From the NCBI RefSeq assembly GCF_900129155.1, contig NZ_FQVF01000011.1, positions 1 through 64,000 of the forward strand: 64,000 bases of DNA, given 5' to 3'. Origin of the DNA: Marinomonas polaris DSM 16579. Its GTDB lineage: Bacteria; Pseudomonadota; Gammaproteobacteria; Pseudomonadales; Marinomonadaceae. Below, piece by piece: positions 37,391 to 46,778 of the stretch. The notes under the pieces were generated by a model. That model was given only the letters and a program-made list of their open reading frames with translations, ran no database searches and was not told the origin of the DNA. A program made the position numbers and the translations under genes. Each line of letters opens with the position of its first letter. The stretch's first letter is position 1.

Positions 37391-38886
37391 TGTGGTATTT
37401 CTCTTCACCAGAATGGGCAAATAAAATCGCCCTAGTACAACAAGACAAACAGCTAACCTATCAAGCGCTAGCCAATGCTGTGACCGCTCGTAAAAACTGG
37501 CTGATAGAGCAACAAGTGTCTCGGGTTGCCGTCGCCATGGATAACACCATTGAATGGGTATTGTTTGACCTAGCATGCCAAGACGCAGAGCTTTGTTGCG
37601 TGCCAGTACCGAGCTTTTTCAGCCCTCAACAAACGGCTCACTTGCTTAATGAAAGCAGCATCGAATTGATGCTAACACAAGACAACAATAGTCCCAGTAA
37701 CAGGAACAGCCCAGCTAACAATGATGCGACGGATAGCCCGTTTGCAGGTGTTTATGCCACTCGTTTAACGGTACAACATGAGCCCAAAATTCCAGCTGGG
37801 ACGAATAAAATCACCTTTACATCTGGCACCACAGGCAGTCCGAAAGGCGTCTGTTTGAGCAACGAAGCACAATTAAATGTCGCGCACTCTCTTGCTGATG
37901 CAGTAGCGCTACAAGACGTTCGCCATTTGTGTTTATTACCTTTGGCGACTTTGTTAGAAAATATCGCGGGTATTTATGCACCTCTTTTAGTTGGCGGCAC
38001 CATTATTTTAGCAAGCCAAGAAGAACGTGGTTTTAGTGGCAGCCGTTTGGCTCAACCGCAACAATTACTAGCACTGATCAGCCAGCAACAACCAACCAGT
38101 TTGATTTTAGTACCAGAGCTGCTTTCGCTGTTTGTTGGTGCCTGTCAGCAAGGTTGGAAGCCTCCACAGTCCTTAAGATTTATAGCTGTTGGCGGCGGAA
38201 AAGTCGCTGCAGGTTTAGTGCAAAAAGCACACGTTCTTGGTTTACCTGTTTATCAAGGTTATGGCTTGTCTGAATGCGCGTCTGTGGTGTCATTAAATAC
38301 ACCTATGCAAGAAGACCAAGCCTCTGCCGGAGCCGTGTTGCCCCATAATCAATTACATATTGAGCAAGGAGAATTAGTAATCACTGGCAACCTTTTCCTT
38401 GGTTACCTAAATCAACCAGAAAGCTTTTATCCACAAGAAGTACGCACTGGAGATTTAGTCAGCTTAACAAACGGTTTTCTGAACATTGATGGGCGCCAGA
38501 AGAACATCATCATTAACTCTTTTGGTCGCAACTTGTCACCAGAATGGGTAGAAGCCGAACTCATGGCAACGGGTTATTTCCGCGAAGCATTGGTGTTTGG
38601 TGAAGCAAAACCTTATTGCGGCGCATTACTCAGCCCTGCAGCAGCGCACATAACCGAAGAGCAAATTCAACAAGTGGTTTCCATGGTGAATCAACACTTG
38701 CCAGATTACGCTCGTATTGGCACTTGGCTTCCACTAGCGCAGCCATTGATGAGCATTCCAGGCATGGTCACCGCTACAGGAAAACCGATTCGCGATAAAA
38801 TTTTGGCGCATTTTGCCGACCAAATTGAACCCTTATACCAAGACACTTTTTTACAATTAAACACCGCATTTGGAGAATCACTATGA
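37390..38886 (+). CDS. AMP-forming acyl ligase (long-chain acyl-CoA synthetase-like)
   Basis: ANL-superfamily adenylating enzyme of 498 residues that activates a carboxylic acid with ATP. Motifs are FTSGTTGSPKGVCLS (P-loop, about residues 142-156), GYGLSECASVVSLN, VRTGDLVSL and the C-terminal GKPIRDK lysine region. It is shorter than typical acyl-CoA synthetases (about 550). The start overlaps the preceding stop (TAATG), and the stop overlaps the next start (ATGA), so it is co-translated with its neighbours. The acid it activates is unknown; a fatty acid is the likely guess. Confidence 0.88.
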   Translation: MWYFSSPEWANKIALVQQDKQLTYQALANAVTARKNWLIEQQVSRVAVAMDNTIEWVLFDLACQDAELCCVPVPSFFSPQQTAHLLNESSIELMLTQDNNSPSNRNSPANNDATDSPFAGVYATRLTVQHEPKIPAGTNKITFTSGTTGSPKGVCLSNEAQLNVAHSLADAVALQDVRHLCLLPLATLLENIAGIYAPLLVGGTIILASQEERGFSGSRLAQPQQLLALISQQQPTSLILVPELLSLFVGACQQGWKPPQSLRFIAVGGGKVAAGLVQKAHVLGLPVYQGYGLSECASVVSLNTPMQEDQASAGAVLPHNQLHIEQGELVITGNLFLGYLNQPESFYPQEVRTGDLVSLTNGFLNIDGRQKNIIINSFGRNLSPEWVEAELMATGYFREALVFGEAKPYCGALLSPAAAHITEEQIQQVVSMVNQHLPDYARIGTWLPLAQPLMSIPGMVTATGKPIRDKILAHFADQIEPLYQDTFLQLNTAFGESL

Positions 38887-39554
38887 CACTTTATCAACGC
38901 CTACAACAAGAAACCCTAGCCGAAAGACAATACTTGGTGACATCACCTATTATTCAGCGCTGTTTCCATGGCCAAATTACTTTAGAAAACTACATCGATT
39001 TTTTGACTCAGGCTTATCATCACGTCAAACACACAGTGCCATTATTGATGGCTGTGGGTAGTCGTTTATCGGAAGAAAAAGAATGGCTACGGGAAGCTGT
39101 TGGCGAATACATTGAAGAAGAAATGGGCCATCAAGAATGGATCCTAAACGACATCGCAGCCTGTGGTGCGGACAAAGAAACCGTACGCAGAAGCCTGCCA
39201 GCAGCGGCAACAGAATTGATGGTAGCGTACGCCTACGACGCAGTAAATCGTATCAATCCATTGCGTTTTTTCGGCATGGTTTTCGTGCTTGAAGGCACCA
39301 GCATTGCCTTAGCTGATAACGCTGCAGAACAAATCAAAAACAAACTCGACTTACCTGCGAATGCCTTTAGCTACTTGCGTTCACATGGCTCATTGGATCA
39401 AGAACACATCGTCTTCTTTGAAAACCTGATGAATAAAATCACTGACAAAAACGAACAAGATCAGATCATTCACAGTGCAAAAATGTTTTTCAAACTTTAC
39501 GCCAATATTTTCCGCGAGCTAGACAGTACAGCAGCTCAAGCCGACGCGGCATAG
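38883..39554 (+). CDS. Haem-oxygenase-like (TenA/HDO-type) putative diiron protein
   Basis: All-helical 223-residue protein of the TenA/PqqC/haem-oxygenase fold. Candidate metal ligands are present in the right order for a diiron oxidase: AYHHVKH (H46, H47, H50), EYIEEEMGHQEW (E78-E80, H83), VLEGTS (E137) and DQEHIVFFE (D172, E174, H175). Such HDO enzymes include the fatty-acid decarboxylase UndA. TenA thiaminase catalytic Cys are not evident. It overlaps the ligase stop by ATGA. Given a ligase and an SDR around it, oxidation of a fatty acyl or amino substrate is plausible (inference). Confidence 0.82.
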   Translation: MTLYQRLQQETLAERQYLVTSPIIQRCFHGQITLENYIDFLTQAYHHVKHTVPLLMAVGSRLSEEKEWLREAVGEYIEEEMGHQEWILNDIAACGADKETVRRSLPAAATELMVAYAYDAVNRINPLRFFGMVFVLEGTSIALADNAAEQIKNKLDLPANAFSYLRSHGSLDQEHIVFFENLMNKITDKNEQDQIIHSAKMFFKLYANIFRELDSTAAQADAA

Positions 39555-39561
39555 GAGAAGC

Positions 39562-40401
39562 ATGATGCAATGGCAACAACAAACCTGTTTATTAACTGGC
39601 GCGACGGGCGGCATAGGTCAAGCAATCGCGAAAGCCTTAGCCAACAAAGGGGTAAGCTTGATACTGCAAGGTCGAAGTGAATCTCGCTTGCAACAACTTA
39701 GCGATTCTTTGACTGGCGAACATAAGATACTCGTGGCGGACATCACCACAATACAAGGCCGTGAAAAAATCTGCCGCATGGCTGAATTGAACGCAATCAG
39801 TATGTTGATTAATAACGCAGGCGTTGGGCAGTTCTCTTTACTGGAAGAGACAGAAGAAGCCGTCATTGTAGACACCTTAGAAATCAACTTATTAGCACCA
39901 ATTCTACTTATTCAAGAATTACTGCCTTTGTTGCAAAAAGCCGATCAACAGCAACCAGCACCGTCATACGTGATCAATGTTGGCTCAGCGTTTGGCAGCA
40001 TAGGTTTCGCTGGACAATCGATTTACTGCGCCAGCAAATTTGGTCTACGAGGTTTTACTGAAGCCTTGTACCGTGAATTAGCAGATACGAATGTTCATAT
40101 TAGTTACTTTGCGCCACGAGCAACCGCCACCAGCATTAACAGCGATCAAGCAATGGCGATGAACAAAGCCTTGGGCAATAGCGTAGATTCACCAGAAAGC
40201 GTTGCTAACGCCCTTATTCAACAACTTGAAAAAGGTCACGCCAGACTGTTTGTCGGTTTTCCTGAAAAGCTCTTTGTCAAAATCAACGGTGCTTTTCCAC
40301 ATATTGTGGACAAAGCTCTGTTTAAAAAACTTCCGATTATTAAACGCTTTCTACGTCGTGAAAAAGACGTCGAGCAAACAGCACAAGAGGTATTATCATG
40401 A
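39562..40401 (+). CDS. Short-chain dehydrogenase/reductase
   Basis: NAD(P)-dependent oxidoreductase of 279 residues. The cofactor motif is TGATGGIGQAIAKAL near the N-terminus, then INNAGVG, the active-site serine in INVGSAFGS and the catalytic YCASK. The RBS GGAG precedes tandem ATGs (39562 and 39565). It lies 7 bp after the diiron-like gene and overlaps the next gene by ATGA. The C-terminal half, with KRFLRREKD, is longer than the minimal SDR and may bind membranes. Substrate unknown. Confidence 0.9.
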   Translation: MMQWQQQTCLLTGATGGIGQAIAKALANKGVSLILQGRSESRLQQLSDSLTGEHKILVADITTIQGREKICRMAELNAISMLINNAGVGQFSLLEETEEAVIVDTLEINLLAPILLIQELLPLLQKADQQQPAPSYVINVGSAFGSIGFAGQSIYCASKFGLRGFTEALYRELADTNVHISYFAPRATATSINSDQAMAMNKALGNSVDSPESVANALIQQLEKGHARLFVGFPEKLFVKINGAFPHIVDKALFKKLPIIKRFLRREKDVEQTAQEVLS

Positions 40402-41033
40402 AATCATTTATTACTGCTAGCCTACTCACTCTCGGCTTAGTTTCCTCTACTTGGGCCGCTGGCACCTCTAGTTTGTTAGAGATTCAACAGCGTTGGGCGC
40501 AAATTAACTATCAAATGGAAGACGATGCCAAAGAAGCAGCGTTTAACGACCTTGCGATCAAAGCGCAGGAACTGGTTAATGCAGAACCGAATAATCCAGA
40601 CGATCTGATTTGGCTTGGTATTATTCAATCGAGCACTGCGGGTGCAAAAGGCGGATTAGGTGCGTTATCTTTAGCGAAAGCGGCGAAAAAGTCATTCGAA
40701 GACGCTATTACGATTAATCCTAGTGCTTTATCGGGTTCCGCAATGACAAGCTTAGGCGTGCTTTATCATAAAGTACCAGGTTGGCCGATTGGCTTTGGTA
40801 GCGACAAAAAGGCCAAAGAATTACTGGTGCAGTCTTACAAACTGAACCCTACAAGCATCGACAGTAACTACTTCCTTGCAGAGTTTTTATACGACGATGG
40901 TGACTATGAAGGAGCGAAACAACACCTAGAAAAAGCCCAAAAAGCCGCTCCTAGACCAACTCGCCCTATCGCAGACATAGGTCGCCACAAAGAAGTGGAT
41001 GCTTTGATGGAAAAAGTAAATCAGAAGCTATAA
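40398..41033 (+). CDS. Exported TPR-repeat protein
   Basis: A 211-residue protein with a Sec signal peptide (MKSFITASLLTLGLVSSTWA, cleavage near residue 20-21) and a TPR-like helical body, for example EPNNPDDLIWLGIIQ, INPSALSGSAMTSLGVLY and NPTSIDSNYFLAEFLYDDG with EGAKQHLEKAQKAAP. It has no lipobox cysteine, so it is probably periplasmic. It is the last gene of the hemolysin-family operon, coupled to the SDR gene by ATGA. It probably scaffolds an envelope step of the same pathway; function is unknown. Confidence 0.82.
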   Translation: MKSFITASLLTLGLVSSTWAAGTSSLLEIQQRWAQINYQMEDDAKEAAFNDLAIKAQELVNAEPNNPDDLIWLGIIQSSTAGAKGGLGALSLAKAAKKSFEDAITINPSALSGSAMTSLGVLYHKVPGWPIGFGSDKKAKELLVQSYKLNPTSIDSNYFLAEFLYDDGDYEGAKQHLEKAQKAAPRPTRPIADIGRHKEVDALMEKVNQKL

Positions 41034-41074
41034 CACAAACCAAAAAGCACAAATAAAACCACAGTAAAATCATC

Positions 41075-41123
41075 ACAGCCAATATTCCATCTAATACTGG
41101 AATGTTGGCTGTTTAGTTTTTTG
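41075..41123. terminator. Rho-independent terminator of the hemolysin-family operon
   Basis: ACAGCCAATATTCCA (41075-41089) pairs with TGGAATGTTGGCTGT with one wobble, around an 8-nt loop, followed by a T-rich tail. It lies 42 bp after the operon's last stop. Confidence 0.82.
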
Positions 41124-41134
41124 CCTTGTGCTAT

Positions 41135-42283
41135 TTACACCGTTAGCGCGGCATAAGGCGATGTGGTTTCCCGATGTTGAAAGGATAAGATCAGTGGATT
41201 TTTAATCACGCCTTCATCGATGTTTATCGCGCGACGAATGGTTTCGTTTTGCTGCCAATGCTCGCGGCCTTCTAAGACGTTTTCTAAGTAGACAATCAAG
41301 GCCGCTGAAATGGAGCGCGTAGCGCTTTCCCACAGGTAGCTTGGCGTATGATCGACGGCGTAATAGTCGATGGTGTTGTACTGAAACATTGGCTCTTGGA
41401 AGCTGGTCGGCTTTGCAAAGAAAAAGCCCATGCCTTCGTCACAGCTGACGTCGATGATTAAACAATTTGGTTTCAACGATGCCGCTTCGGATTCGATAAT
41501 AAAATTGGTCGGATGATCTGTTTCTTGGAAAGTACCATTCACGATAATATCCGTTTCACCAATCAGCTCAGTCAAAGGACGAATCGTGCCGTCGTGTTCA
41601 ACCACCACCATGCGCGCTTCACCTTTTTCTCCTTCGCGTACTTTTACATAATGACAATCAAGTACTTCTTCACGTACTTCATGATCTGGTCGCTGAATAC
41701 AAATGGTGATATCACGAAATCCGTGGGCTTTAAGCGCATAAATCGCACCGCGACTTACTGCTCCAAAGCTAAAAATAACCACTTTACGCTGGTTGCCATA
41801 ATGTCCGTCGATGCCTTTTAACTGCAAGGCATGAATCACCGCACAATAACCGGCCATTTCATTGTTTTTATAAAAGGTATGACGACCAACTTGTCCCGTT
41901 GGAGACCAGACAAACATGTCTTCGAAAGCAATCAAGGTGAGCTTGCGATCCAGTGCCGCTTGGGTAATCTCCCGTTGTTGCACGCAATGAACATAACCCC
42001 ACAAAATGCCGCCTTCGCGTAATTCTTCTAAATCGGCCAATACCGGTTTGGCTATAATTACCGCACCAATGTCGGCAAGTATTTCATGACGTGTGGCAAT
42101 GCCGCCAGTTTGTGCTGCAATCTCGTCGTCAGAAATATTAAACGCTGATCCGTAGCCTTCTTCAAAAATTAAGCGATGACGAAGATATTCAGGAATGCGA
42201 GCTAAATGCTCCGGATGGATAGGATAACGTCGCTCATCTGTTTTTCTAGATGTACCGATCACGCCAAAAGTTAGTTGACTCAT
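41135..42283 (-). CDS. Alanine dehydrogenase/PNT-family NAD(P) oxidoreductase
   Basis: A 382-residue protein with the AlaDH/PNT N-terminal pattern (KTDERRYPIHPEHLARIP, LIFEEGYGS) and a nucleotide-binding domain around VVIFSFGAVSRGAIYALK. Related enzymes include alanine dehydrogenase, saccharopine dehydrogenase and N5-(carboxyethyl)ornithine synthase; the last is the closest impression by eye, based on the early KTDERR and the late VDHTPSYLWESAT. None of these assignments is certain. AAAAGGAAA precedes the ATG. It stands alone, with no amino-acid transporter beside it. Confidence 0.72.
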   Translation of the reverse strand: MSQLTFGVIGTSRKTDERRYPIHPEHLARIPEYLRHRLIFEEGYGSAFNISDDEIAAQTGGIATRHEILADIGAVIIAKPVLADLEELREGGILWGYVHCVQQREITQAALDRKLTLIAFEDMFVWSPTGQVGRHTFYKNNEMAGYCAVIHALQLKGIDGHYGNQRKVVIFSFGAVSRGAIYALKAHGFRDITICIQRPDHEVREEVLDCHYVKVREGEKGEARMVVVEHDGTIRPLTELIGETDIIVNGTFQETDHPTNFIIESEAASLKPNCLIIDVSCDEGMGFFFAKPTSFQEPMFQYNTIDYYAVDHTPSYLWESATRSISAALIVYLENVLEGREHWQQNETIRRAINIDEGVIKNPLILSFQHRETTSPYAALTV

Positions 42284-42595
42284 ACTGTTTCCTTTTTAAT
42301 AAAGAATTTAATAAAAATATAAACTTGTTTGAGTTCACAAACGCGTGATCAACCACGCCAATAAACTGGTTTAGATCTGTTAAATGTCGTTAGAATTATT
42401 ATTAATACTGCTGATGTATAAAAGATACGAAGTGGTCTGAGAGGGACATCCAATCTTGCAAAAGTAGACATCCATTACGGGGTGTGGATCAGTGCGAAGA
42501 CAGGTCATGGTAACACCAAAGCCTATCAATAACTGGCTTAACCTGACATTACCAACAAAAAAGGTGGCACAATGTGCCACCAAGGGAGATTTTCT
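42284..42595. other. 312-bp intergenic region between the PNT-family gene and matB
   Basis: Apart from the matB terminator at its right end I see no gene I trust. A 67-codon minus-strand open frame (42380-42583) runs through the terminator and has no RBS. The left side should hold the promoter of the gene starting at 42283. Confidence 0.5.
42555..42581 (-). terminator. Rho-independent terminator of matB
   Basis: GGTGGCACA (42563-42571) and TGTGCCACC (42573-42581) with six T on the minus strand, 15 bp after the matB stop. Confidence 0.9.
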
Positions 42596-44110
42596 TTATG
42601 CTGCGAATAGATGCCCGAACTGATCTCGCAATAGATTTTTCTGTACTTTGCCCATCGTATTTCTTGGCAACTCCTCGATAACAACAAACTTCTTCGGTTG
42701 CTTAAAACGCGCCAAAGTCTGAGCAATATTTTTCTCTATCGACTCTAAATCTAGCGTCACACCTGATTTTGCAATTAAAACGGCAACAACCGTTTCACCA
42801 AAATCTGCATGTGGCACACCAATCACGGCACTCTCTAATACACCTTCTTCTTCGTCGAGCAATAACTCCAACTCTTTTGGATAAATATTGTAGCCGCCAG
42901 AGATAATGAGGTCTTTATTACGTCCGACGATATGAACATAGCCATCTTTATCGATAAGTCCTAGGTCTCCTGTAATAAAGAAACCATCTTCACGCAGCTC
43001 TTCAGCCGTTTTTTCTGGCATTTGCCAATAGCCTTTAAAGACATTAGGTCCACGTACCTCAATTTGGCCAATTTCACCCTGAGGTAACGTTTCGCCAGTA
43101 TCCATATCAGTAATTTTCACCTCGGTTCCCGGTAGAGGAAGACCAACAGTACCTGCACGACGCTCCCCGTCATAAGGATTAGAGGTATTCATATTGGTTT
43201 CCGTCATGCCATAACGTTCCAAAATGCGATGCCCAGTTCGTTCTTCAAACTCAACATGAGTATCGGCTAACAAAGGCGCGCTACCAGAAATAAACAAACG
43301 CATAGGCTGCGCAAGTTCTTTGGTAAAACGAGGATCACTCAATAAACGTGTGTAAAAAGTTGGAACCCCCATCATAACCGTCGCCTGGGGCATCAAATTC
43401 AACATGATATCAAGATCAAACTTTGGCAAGAAGATGATTTTACTACCTGCAGTCAATGACACGTTTGTCGCAACAAACAAACCATGAGTATGGAAAATAG
43501 GAAGTGCGTGGAGCAGAACATCTTGCTCGGTAAAACGCCATTCATCGGCAAGTGCTTGAGAGTTGGATAACAAGTTACCATGAGTCAACATCGCACCTTT
43601 TGAACGCCCAGTCGTACCTGAGGTATAAAGGAAAGAAGCCAAGTCATCCTCTTCACGAGGTACCGTATCAAACACTGTAGGCATAGTTTGAGCTAATACA
43701 GAAAACTCACCGGAACCATCTTCGTTTAGCGTTTTTAATATAGCGCCACAAGCGGCGGCCACAGGTTGCAATGCGGCGGCTTGTTTCTCGTCACAAAGTA
43801 GCACTTTCGCGCGACTGTCTTCGACAAAGTAAGATACTTCATCCGCGGTATAAGCCGTATTCAATGGCAAGAAAACAACACCGGCTTGTGCACAGGCTGC
43901 ATACACAGCTAAGGCTTGGGGAGACTTAGCAATTTGTACCGCTAGACAATCATCAGGCTGCAAACCTAACTGAACCAATGTATGGGCGTATTGCGAGGCC
44001 AATTCAAGAAACTCATTATGAGTCATAGTAGAGCCATCAGGCTGCTGCAAAAAAACGCTTGTTTTGCCTTTGTGCTTACCAAATAAGCGATCGTATAGTG
44101 GATTTGTCAT
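42596..44110 (-). CDS. matB: Malonyl-CoA synthetase
   Basis: AMP-forming ligase of 504 residues that converts malonate, ATP and CoA into malonyl-CoA. It has the ANL motifs LYTSGTTGRSKGAMLTH, ERYGMTETNMNTSNPYDGE, FITGDLGLIDKDGYVH and the C-terminal lysine in PRNTMGKVQKNLL. The MatB-like LFISGSAPLLADTHVEF region and the neighbouring malonyl-CoA decarboxylase gene, only 2 bp upstream, support malonate over other acids. GGAG precedes the ATG. Together the pair turns malonate into acetyl-CoA. Confidence 0.92.
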   Translation of the reverse strand: MTNPLYDRLFGKHKGKTSVFLQQPDGSTMTHNEFLELASQYAHTLVQLGLQPDDCLAVQIAKSPQALAVYAACAQAGVVFLPLNTAYTADEVSYFVEDSRAKVLLCDEKQAAALQPVAAACGAILKTLNEDGSGEFSVLAQTMPTVFDTVPREEDDLASFLYTSGTTGRSKGAMLTHGNLLSNSQALADEWRFTEQDVLLHALPIFHTHGLFVATNVSLTAGSKIIFLPKFDLDIMLNLMPQATVMMGVPTFYTRLLSDPRFTKELAQPMRLFISGSAPLLADTHVEFEERTGHRILERYGMTETNMNTSNPYDGERRAGTVGLPLPGTEVKITDMDTGETLPQGEIGQIEVRGPNVFKGYWQMPEKTAEELREDGFFITGDLGLIDKDGYVHIVGRNKDLIISGGYNIYPKELELLLDEEEGVLESAVIGVPHADFGETVVAVLIAKSGVTLDLESIEKNIAQTLARFKQPKKFVVIEELPRNTMGKVQKNLLRDQFGHLFAA

Positions 44111-44112
44111 TG

Positions 44113-45360
44113 TTATTCTCCTTTTTTTCTAGTCGCGATAGAAGCACTTAACGCATGTACCGCATCCGATGCCACTACTTTTTGTTCCGTGACGAACTGT
44201 TCGTGATTTTTGGAAACCTGAGTTAGGTCGTATAAATAATTTACCATGGCTCCGTTTGACTGTTTCAAGCCGTTTGACGAAACGTCTGCATCGGCATGCA
44301 CCGCTTGAATCATCGCGCCATTACCGAGGTGAAAACGCGTAACAGGATCTAAAGGTTTACCATCAGGACGCTTAGCATTCAGCAGATAATAAGCAGCTAA
44401 AGCTTGGTCTTTCCCCTTCCCTAAAGACCCCATTCCAGCGCTATTAGCCCACTTAGCCAAACCTGGAATAGGTGACAGGGTCACAAAGGTATTTAGATTA
44501 TCCAAGTCTCTAGCAAGGTTTGCAGCAACTTGTTTGATGAGGAAATTACCAAACGATATTCCCGCTAATCCAGGCTGGCAGTTAGAAATAGAATAGAAAA
44601 CTGCGGTGTCAGCTTCGTCAGCTTCAATTATTTCTCGATCGGTCGTCAACAAAGATTGTATGGAGCTCGCAGTGCCTTTGGTTAAAGCGACCTCAACAAA
44701 AATTAATGGGTCGTCCGCCATAGAAGGATGAAAAAATCCATAACAACGACGATCTGAAGGCTTTAAACGTTGGCGTAAATCATCCCAGCTATCGATGGCG
44801 TGCACCGCTTCATAAGCTATGATTTTTTCCAAAATACTGGCAGGACTGTCCCAATTAATTGGGCGTAGCACCAAAAAGCCACGATTAAACCAGGAAGTGA
44901 ATAGATGGTTAAAATCTACGTCTAAAATCCCTAATGAGGCATCTTCTTTAGTGGCTTTTAATAAGTCTTCACGCATTTTCACCAATTTTGGCGTAGCGCC
45001 AGGAACTTGATTAAAGCGACGAATAAGCTCTTGTCGTCTTGGCTCACAAGCAGAGGCAAAGGCCTTATAAGTCTGCTTGCTTGGTTGCTTTTGATATTCC
45101 GTCAAAGCGGTAATCACTTCATCAGTAACCACTTCTAAACCGTGAGTCATAAATTCAAATAATTCACGTTTTTCATCGCTGGACATTTGATCATAACGAT
45201 CGAGGATATTTCTCGCTAATGCGCCACCAGATACTTCACCATGACGAGTAAGTAAATCCTGACACATGGCTTTTACTGTTCGATTATCCTCTTCATTCGA
45301 TCGAGCTTTGCGATAACGACGATCAAAAACAGAAGAAAACAGTTCTGTAAAAAAATTCAT
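44113..45360 (-). CDS. matA: Malonyl-CoA decarboxylase
   Basis: Catalyses malonyl-CoA to acetyl-CoA plus CO2. The 415-residue protein has the MCD layout: a helical N-terminal domain and a GNAT-like catalytic domain with FFHPSMADDPLIFVEVALTK, YSISNCQPGLAGISFGNFLI and TLSPIPGLAKW; the conserved His/Ser/Tyr region FHLGNGA is near the end. It is the first gene of the matA-matB pair. No malonate transporter or regulator is adjacent, so the source of malonate is not apparent. Confidence 0.94.
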   Translation of the reverse strand: MNFFTELFSSVFDRRYRKARSNEEDNRTVKAMCQDLLTRHGEVSGGALARNILDRYDQMSSDEKRELFEFMTHGLEVVTDEVITALTEYQKQPSKQTYKAFASACEPRRQELIRRFNQVPGATPKLVKMREDLLKATKEDASLGILDVDFNHLFTSWFNRGFLVLRPINWDSPASILEKIIAYEAVHAIDSWDDLRQRLKPSDRRCYGFFHPSMADDPLIFVEVALTKGTASSIQSLLTTDREIIEADEADTAVFYSISNCQPGLAGISFGNFLIKQVAANLARDLDNLNTFVTLSPIPGLAKWANSAGMGSLGKGKDQALAAYYLLNAKRPDGKPLDPVTRFHLGNGAMIQAVHADADVSSNGLKQSNGAMVNYLYDLTQVSKNHEQFVTEQKVVASDAVHALSASIATRKKGE

Positions 45361-45635
45361 ATAATTAGCTCTCGTTATTTTTATTCGATTCCATTCTTAT
45401 AAGATTCACCGTCACCATTGACGAAGTGAAGCTTAAGGATACTAATCTTTATGAAGACACCTAAAAAGAAGAGTTTTGAGATAATATCCTTGCCATTTAA
45501 GCAAAGCAAACAAACGTATCTTTATGATTCATTGAAACAATATTCAATTAAACTAAGCTATTTTTCTGCTGACAAGAACTGACATTAAGCGATGATAAGG
45601 TTACGCTGTTGCCCATTACTCAGGAAGATCAACGC

Positions 45636-46778
45636 ATGACAGAACCTTTTAAAAACCTCTTCAATCACAATGTTATTAACGAGATAGCGAAACATTTTCA
45701 GCGCCATTGGAAAGACTTCGATAAACAAGGTTTTGTTGACGCGGCATGCGATCAACTTGAAGAGTTAGAACTAAAGGCCCGCTCACAACAAATCACCGCA
45801 GCCATGAGTCGTTATTTGCCGGATGATTTCGAACACGCAGGGCAAATTATACTCGCAGCCTTGGCACCAGAATCAAAAGAAACGGCACCAGAAGCAAAAG
45901 AAAAACCAGCAACTGAGAGTGACGGTATTTCTGGCTGGGCGATTATGCCAATGGGCGATTACGTGGGGATGCATGGCCTTGCGCATCATGATCTATCCAT
46001 GATTTTGTTAAATGCCATGACGCGTCGTTTTACCTCCGAATTTAGCATTCGTTTTTTCTTATTGGCCTTTCCAGAAGAAACGCTTAATACCCTTAAAAAC
46101 TGGCTCAAAGATGACAACAAGCATGTACGACGTTTAATTTCAGAAGGTACTCGACCACGCTTGCCTTGGGCCATGCAGTTACCGAGTTTTATTCAGAATC
46201 CAACACCCGTAATTGAGTTACTTGAAACGCTTAAAGACGATCCAGAAGAATACGTACGTCGCTCAGTTGCGAATAATCTCAACGACATTGCCAAGGATCA
46301 CCCTGACCTTGTAGCAGATATCGCCAAAAAATGGATGCAAGGCGCGGATATAAACCGTCAGAAGCTGATTCGCCATGCCTGTAGAACCTTATTAAAACAA
46401 GGTAACCAGAAGGCACTAGAAGTATTCGGTTATGGCAAACCAAAGTTAGGCAGTATTAAGTTGGAAATCCATGAAGAACAGGTGAAATTGAACGGCAATT
46501 TGGAATTTTCACTGTTAGTCGAATCAACCAACGAGGGAGATCAAAGCTTAATGATCGATTACGTCATTCATCACCAAAAGAAGAATGGTAAAACAACACC
46601 CAAGGTATTTAAGTGGAAGAAAGCCACTTTACTGGCTGGAAAAAGTCTATCCATGAGTAAGAAACACCCTTTCAAAGCCATCACCACCCGAGTGTATTAT
46701 GACGGCCTGCATGAGGTAGAGATTCTTGTTAATGGTCAATCCATTGCCAAAAATAGTTTCTTTTTATCAATAGACTAA
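45636..46778 (+). CDS. AlkC-like DNA alkylation-repair glycosylase with C-terminal Ig-like domain
   Basis: HEAT-repeat DNA glycosylase of 380 residues that should excise N-alkylated purines. The signature VRRLISEGTRPRLPWA and the repeat EEYVRRSVANNLNDIAKDHP are typical of the AlkC/AlkD superfamily. After about residue 265 a beta-rich domain of about 110 residues follows (LEIHEEQVKLNGNLEFSL), consistent with the Ig-like domain of one AlkC subgroup. A linker of acidic and Ala/Pro repeats (ESKETAPEAKEKPATES) sits near residue 85. The ATG at 45636 with GGAAG is preferred over the TTG at 45609. The gene overlaps the convergent cyclase gene by 4 bp. Confidence 0.85.
   Translation: MTEPFKNLFNHNVINEIAKHFQRHWKDFDKQGFVDAACDQLEELELKARSQQITAAMSRYLPDDFEHAGQIILAALAPESKETAPEAKEKPATESDGISGWAIMPMGDYVGMHGLAHHDLSMILLNAMTRRFTSEFSIRFFLLAFPEETLNTLKNWLKDDNKHVRRLISEGTRPRLPWAMQLPSFIQNPTPVIELLETLKDDPEEYVRRSVANNLNDIAKDHPDLVADIAKKWMQGADINRQKLIRHACRTLLKQGNQKALEVFGYGKPKLGSIKLEIHEEQVKLNGNLEFSLLVESTNEGDQSLMIDYVIHHQKKNGKTTPKVFKWKKATLLAGKSLSMSKKHPFKAITTRVYYDGLHEVEILVNGQSIAKNSFFLSID

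Noticed and set aside
42380-42583. 67-codon frame downstream of matB
   Set aside because: It covers the matB terminator and lacks an RBS; a decayed gene fragment cannot be excluded but nothing recognisable remains.
45450-45581. 43-codon plus-strand ORF (MKTPKKKSF...) between matA and the AlkC-like gene
   Set aside because: AAGGA lies 12 nt from the ATG, too far, and the sequence resembles nothing; kept out for lack of support.
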